Assembly: GCA_024529925.1 (NCBI GenBank)
Contig: JAFEUB010001384.1
Coordinates: 62,001 to 126,000 of the forward strand
Reading direction: 5' to 3'
Length of the DNA: 64,000 nucleotides
DNA from: Ophthalmolycus amberensis
Taxonomy: Eukaryota > Chordata > Actinopteri > Perciformes > Zoarcidae
Under the pieces are notes generated by a model. It searched no databases. It was not told the origin of the DNA and saw only the letters and a program-made list of their open reading frames with translations. Shown piece after piece: positions 60,029-64,000 of the stretch. How positions within the stretch are numbered: the stretch's first letter is position 1; the number at the start of each line of letters is the position of its first letter. The translations under genes and the position numbers were made by a program.

Positions 60029-60827
60029 GTCGGCATCTCAGCTGCCAATTACTCTTGACTCCGAAAGCCGCTACGCCCCCGCGCCTCAATGAGAACCCCG
60101 CAGGCCGTGTGTGGGGGTGCATTTGTCCTCCAACATTACCAACGCTATTACGTCGAATTTAGCCAGTTCTCTCCCTCCAGTGAATTAGCCTCTTGACTCT
60201 TCCTGCAAAGGGCCCATTGCTAATGACGACCATCAGTTGCATGAGAATTCAATAGTGGATGAAAACGAATGGGCGGCCCTTTGGGTGCAGCTGTTGCTGT
60301 TCTTCACTGGATGCTAGCCTCTGTAGTCGTTTAACCTGCAGATATCCAGCAGCTGGACTGCACATGATTGCGTCTTTAATGTTTTAGTGGAGCCAGGCTA
60401 CTGTACTTCCATTCCCTGTTCATTCTCCTGTCTGAACAAAAGAGCAGGGCTTGATTTGTATTTACATTTCGTCCTGGGCATAGAGCCAAACTTCAGAGGG
60501 GGCTCAGCAGTAAAAGAAGTATTTGCAGAAGTCTCAATGATCATTAAAGACAATGCAGAGTTCATCTAAGCATTCCGCTTTCGATTATATTCACAGGAGT
60601 TCCTGGGTTTCTTTGAAAATGACAAAAATAAATTCTTCGAGCTGTTTAAGCCCTCCCTATTGAAAACGCAGTAAGTGTAAGACTGCCGTGTCGTGCATTA
60701 TCATACCCTGATACAACTCGATTTTTACAGCACACCCACATGTGCAGCTGTAATCACATTCAGTCCTATACGCTGAACAGTATGCACTGTCCACGTAATC
60801 TACACACACTGAGGGATGCACTAGATG

Positions 60828-60862
<35 letters not shown>

Positions 60863-60919
60863 TGCATCGCTGTGTTCTGGCAGCGCAGTACTTAAGTGTG
60901 TGTTTGTGCTTGTGTGCAG
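60029..60919 (+). other. intron with a candidate poison exon and a GT tract
   Basis: Holds the exon candidate at 60597-60670 and (GT)n at 60830-60860. The acceptor of exon 31 is also TG-rich. Confidence 0.7.
60597..60670 (+). other. akap13: candidate alternative (poison) exon
   Basis: A 74-nt stretch has a good acceptor (ttatattcacag) and a consensus donor (acgca|gtaagt). It is open in phase 0, the phase exon 30 provides, reading EFLGFFENDKNKFFELFKPS then LLKTQ. It ends in phase 2, while exon 31 needs phase 0. Inclusion therefore leads to EETPTCC and a stop within exon 31. This would remove the C-terminal coiled coil or send the transcript to decay. I have no conservation evidence. Confidence 0.4.
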
Positions 60920-60958
60920 GGAGGAAACGCCAACCTGCTGCTGAAGAGGAACAGTGAG
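60920..60958 (+). CDS. akap13: akap13 exon 31, 39-nt microexon-like exon
   Basis: The acceptor is tgcttgtgtgcag and the donor is agtgag|gtaaca. Phase 0 in and out, 13 codons GGNANLLLKRNSE, matching mammalian GGNANLVFMLKRNSE. It can be skipped in frame. Confidence 0.95.
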
Positions 60959-61439
60959 GTAACACCGACTTCCTGTCTCTAACTTAATTAGAGCTGCTGC
61001 TTACATGGGAGCCGTCCAACCTCTGTGTTTCTATCATAATGAATGTATCAAGTGAGATAGTAGTAATAGGAGCAGTGGTAGTAGTTGTTGCACTGTAGAT
61101 GTTTGTATTATTAGTGGTATTAGTTGGTAGAAACATAGATACATAATAAAGAAAAACGGCAAAAAAACACATTAAAAACACTGTAAAAGGAAGAAGTTAT
61201 TTCATAAGTCTTTAAGATTAAGCTTTAAGAAGAATTTTCAAATGAAAAATATGATTAAAGATTAAAAATATGAGAATAAAGCAAACATGCTAACCAGCGC
61301 ATGTACAGTAGCAGCAGAATTTACCGAGATGGAAAAATCCCATCAGTGCCACAGCCATGCTAGCAGCTGTGTGAAGCTGTACTTATGCACAGCTGTGGTT
61401 TGAGCTCAATGCTAACTTTAGCATGCTAACATGCCCACA

Positions 61440-61478
<39 letters not shown>

Positions 61479-62336
61479 CCTCTGGGGACCACGAATGTGT
61501 GTACAAAACTTTATGCCAATCCATCCAGTAGATGTAAAGATATTTCAATAATTAAGAGAAAAACATTGACCCCCTGGTGTGCTGGAGGAAACCACCGAGG
61601 TCATTAAGATTCATCCAATGTTACACGTGGATGAGATTTCTTGGCAATCCATCCGAAAGCTGTGAAGATATTTCTAATCCACATTTATAAATAATTGGTT
61701 TCCATTCTGTTCCAAAAGGAGAAAAGACGATAATGTGAAAAAGGTCTCCATTTAACACAAACACTATTTCTATAAATAAACAATGTAGAAGTTCTGAAAA
61801 GCTGCAGTAATGATTGAAATACTAAACAGGCCAAGGACAGTTCCAAGAAACTATTCAAATGCAAAGTGCATTTTCTTTAACCTGCAAAGGATGCTGCTCC
61901 TGTACATTCTGATCACTTATCCATCCTGCACCTGTTACACAGACAGCTATGGAGGCCATGCTGCATTTATATTCCAAGCAACAACACTTTCTGCAGATGT
62001 TCCTCGTTTTAAATGCTGCTCTCTGCGGTTCCCAGGGATGCACTAATTGGAGCGCTTTGTGGCCGAGTAAACATCGGTGGCAGCTGAATGCTCGGTAGAC
62101 CTTGTGTCTTTGTCGTGCGTTTGAATGGAGAAAAGGTCACTTCAGCACATCAACTCGGGTTTATTGCTGGCTTTGTCTCAGAGGCCACCGGGTGAACTCG
62201 CATTGCATTGGACTTTACTGAATGAAGCTCTGGTACCGTGCAATTTAACACTCAAAGTCAAGTGCACTGATGAGCACAACCACATCAAATAGATGTTTTG
62301 AGTCGAGTATGCTCAGTGATTTCTCTTCTCCACCAG
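60959..62336 (+). other. intron with (ATT)n and an interspersed repeat
   Basis: Contains (ATT)n at 61440-61475 inside the repeat at about 61380-61690. The rest is unremarkable. Confidence 0.7.
61380..61690. repeat. teleost interspersed repeat with internal (ATT)n
   Basis: It has 'gctaactttagcatgctaac', (ATT)n at 61440-61475, and 'ccaatccatccagtagatgt' and 'gcaatccatccgaaagctgt'. These match the same family as the copies near 25 kb and 49.4 kb. Confidence 0.6.
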
Positions 62337-62387
62337 CAGGTCCTCCACCGTGTCTCCAATCTGCATCTCCTGCTCAGCACCCTGCAG
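62337..62387 (+). CDS. akap13: akap13 exon 32, coiled-coil entry, tandem acceptor
   Basis: Two acceptors three bases apart (caccag|cag|GTC) allow a start at 62337 or 62340. The donor is ctgcag|gtaaga. Phase 0 in and out. It reads QVLHRVSNLHLLLSTLQ, matching mammalian QVVQSVVHLYELLSALQ. The first acceptor keeps the Gln found in the mammalian protein. Confidence 0.94.
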
Positions 62388-62535
62388 GTAAGACGGCCTC
62401 CACGAAAAAACAGCCATTCTTCTGTGATTACAAAATATATCTGTTGTAATGTGAACATAAAAGTATATGTTTAAGACAATAAAACAGGAGTGATGTGTGT
62501 GTGACCTGATCTTCCTCCGGTTGTGGCTGTCCCAG

Positions 62536-62823
62536 GCGGTGGTGGTCCAGCAGGACAGCTTCATCGAGGACCAGCGGCAGGCCCTGAGCGAGCGCTCCTC
62601 CGCCTCCTCCTCCTCCTCCTGCGCGTCGTCCTCGCGGCCGTCCTCGCGGCCCAGCTCGCTGATCGAGCAGGAGAAGCAGCGCAGCCTGGAGAAGCAGCGG
62701 CAGGAGCTGGCGTCGCTGCAGAGGCAGCAGGCGGCTCACGCCGAGGAGAAGAGGAAGCGGGAGAAGGAGTGGGAGACCAGGGAGCAGCAGCTGACGGAAA
62801 GGGAGGGGCAGGTGCACGTGCAG
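62536..62823 (+). CDS. akap13: akap13 exon 33, C-terminal coiled coil
   Basis: The acceptor is ggctgtcccag and the donor is gtgcag|gtgact; an alternative donor after 62811 would cut four codons. Phase 0 in and out, 96 codons. It reads AVVVQQDSFIEDQRQALSER, a Ser-rich insert longer than in mammals, then SSLIEQEKQRSLEKQRQELA and EEKRKREKEWETREQQLTER. This is the long charged coiled coil of AKAP13, used for self-association in the family. Confidence 0.97.
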
Positions 62824-64000
62824 GTGACTGTGGCATCTGTGTTCTAGTAATTAGGTTTCTGGGTTGCTTTGGTTCTTAATGTAACCACGTTTGTAACAGT
62901 GGCTTGGTTTCATACTGTAGTGTGTTTTCACTTTGTACTGTAGTTTACCTGATTACTATGTGGTGTTTGTGCAAGACATGCAGGGTTTCCTGCAGCGATG
63001 GCAGGCTGCCTTCAAACACATCTTTGACTGAAAAACCATGAAAACAATCCGTCAACTGTCTTTTTCAAATACAAACTGAGGCAGATGACAAAACATTGCA
63101 GCAGCGGTAGAAAGGTTCATCCTAATGGCTTGAGATGAGCTTGAAGCTAGCATGCTACAGATGACTCACAAGCTTAGACTTGTCAATGGCTAAACAACAA
63201 CAACAGGTAGAGGCTTTCTCGGCTGCACCCTCAAAATGTCATAATTTAGTTTCTCAACCGTTTTCAGATAAATAACTGCAAACTGTGTTTGCCGCTCTCG
63301 CGAGCCTCCTGCAGTATTTTATAATTGCCTTGGCTTGGTTTTAATGCTTGGAGCGGAACTGACTCGCTACAAAAGCGCTTTCTTTCCTTTTGATTACTTT
63401 CAAAACGTTGACAGTAATCAAACATTTGCAGTAGTGTGAATCGTGGTTCAGTGGAGCTTTCTGTATTTGAACCTACATCACGGTTTGAATATAAACTCAC
63501 TTTGTGGTTTTTACAGGACAGAAAAAAAAGTGAACTGATGCAGGGAATACAATCACAATCATATTTTGCTTTGTATGAATTTGTGTAAAGCCAGATTTGA
63601 GACTTTTTTTACATTTGATTGATACATAACAATAACAGATCATCCAGTGAAGAAGGCATTCTCACGCTACATCCTTTCTGAGTCACTGACTCATTGCTGT
63701 TTGTATCATGTTGAGGAGACGGTTTTTAGGCGGGTTGGTTGCTGGTTGACGGCATTAATTGAGAATGATTGAAATGCAACAGTGATTCATATTCACTCAA
63801 TAGACACGATGTTGTAAGTTTAGCATATTGAAAGAGAAATTGAGGCAAAATAATGTATTTCTTGGTGACGTGGACAGGTGGAGACGGGATTTAACCTGAG
63901 CTTGAATGGGCATCAATAGTTAATCAGCTGACAGTTTATTTTGCTTATTTCGTTTATTTAACATGAAACAGAAAGTTCAGGTAGAAAAGGAATGTATTAC
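62824..64000 (+). other. intron at window end, nothing recognised
   Basis: I see no further akap13 exon before base 64000. The remaining coiled coil and C-terminus must lie beyond the window. Confidence 0.7.

Larger units (their letters stand above)
157..62823 (+). other. akap13: akap13 gene (AKAP-Lbc RhoGEF), partial at both ends
   Basis: This is the gene span; the exons are listed separately. AKAP13 is a cytoplasmic scaffold that anchors PKA and other kinases and activates RhoA through its DH-PH module, acting downstream of G12/13 receptors (family knowledge). Identity rests on an ordered set of segments that match my memory of mammalian AKAP13: HDCCE near the N-terminus, an ankyrin-like segment, RRHSWGPGK, KVSRTFSY, a C1 finger, DESMESLTDE-like text before the DH domain, LLVTQRITKYPVL in the DH domain, LQEKDQKYVFA in the PH domain, RRSETFGGFDSHQM and SSLIEQEKQRSLEKQRQ. 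Thirty-three exons join without phase conflict. Only the first has a frame break. The gene starts before base 1 and runs past base 64000, so the start codon and stop codon are not seen. Teleosts may carry two copies; which one this is cannot be told here. Confidence 0.95.

Noticed and set aside
1157..60860. Many open frames encoding Val-Cys, Cys-Val or His-Thr repeats
   Set aside because: They are translations of (GT)n/(CA)n microsatellites and have no other coding support.
62523..62879. Gly/Ala-rich and Leu-rich frames overlapping exon 33
   Set aside because: They are alternative-frame readings of the GC-rich coiled-coil exon, whose correct frame is fixed by phase and homology.
1..64000. 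CRISPR arrays, operons, phage or bacterial systems
   Set aside because: No spaced direct repeats or prokaryotic gene layout. The tandem repeats present are eukaryotic microsatellites.
1..64000. tRNA or rRNA genes
   Set aside because: The only A/B box pair seen belongs to the SINE at 32223-32438, which lacks a tRNA cloverleaf that I can support.

Overview
The window is one long stretch of vertebrate nuclear DNA, almost certainly from a teleost fish. The signs are short exons with GT/AG borders in kilobase introns, dense (GT)n/(CA)n microsatellites, a CR1/L2-type LINE ending in the AATAAAGCTGATTCTGATTCTG tail common in fish, a hAT transposon with a BED-finger relic, a tRNA-derived SINE, and the 'gttagcttagcttagca' MITE abundant in percomorph fish. 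There is no bacterial or viral gene content.

One gene fills the window on the + strand: akap13 (AKAP-Lbc/Brx type), a scaffold and RhoA guanine nucleotide exchange factor. I joined 33 coding exons by hand, checking that each donor phase matches the next acceptor. They span 157 to 62823 and give about 6.4 kb of coding sequence (about 2,150 codons). The first exons and the C-terminal tail lie outside the window. In order the exons encode: an N-terminal conserved module and ankyrin-like segment (157-7193); a 2-kb acidic, Ser/Thr/Glu-rich, probably disordered exon (7414-9436); small linker exons (10913-30123); a Ser-rich exon ending in a conserved RRHSWGPGK motif (32840-33192); regulatory linkers (36488-41547); an atypical C1 zinc finger (44176-46803); a linker (46921-48038); the DH domain (48456-54909); the PH domain (54661-56663); and a C-terminal coiled-coil region (57468-62823), which is still open at the window end. 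A candidate internal first exon (13871-13945) splices in phase onto exon 7 and could start a shorter isoform containing the C1-DH-PH part.

The introns hold mobile and simple repeats: a 5'-truncated LINE on the minus strand (16356-18250) whose reverse-transcriptase frame is open, a hAT element with a perfect 8-bp target duplication (23649-24710), a SINE inserted in a TTCTA-type array (31910-32500), two copies of one MITE family (34080-34580 and 53112-53480), fragments of a second repeat family, and many (GT)n tracts.

I did not find a new multi-gene system. The main points for a second look are: an apparent 1-nt frameshift in the first exon; an unidentified coding-like exon on the opposite strand near 11.7-12.0 kb; no visible PKA-anchoring helix; several possible alternative or poison exons; and GT repeats in place of the polypyrimidine tract at several 3' splice sites. 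All exon calls rest on reading frame, splice signals and my memory of the mammalian protein. No alignment was run.
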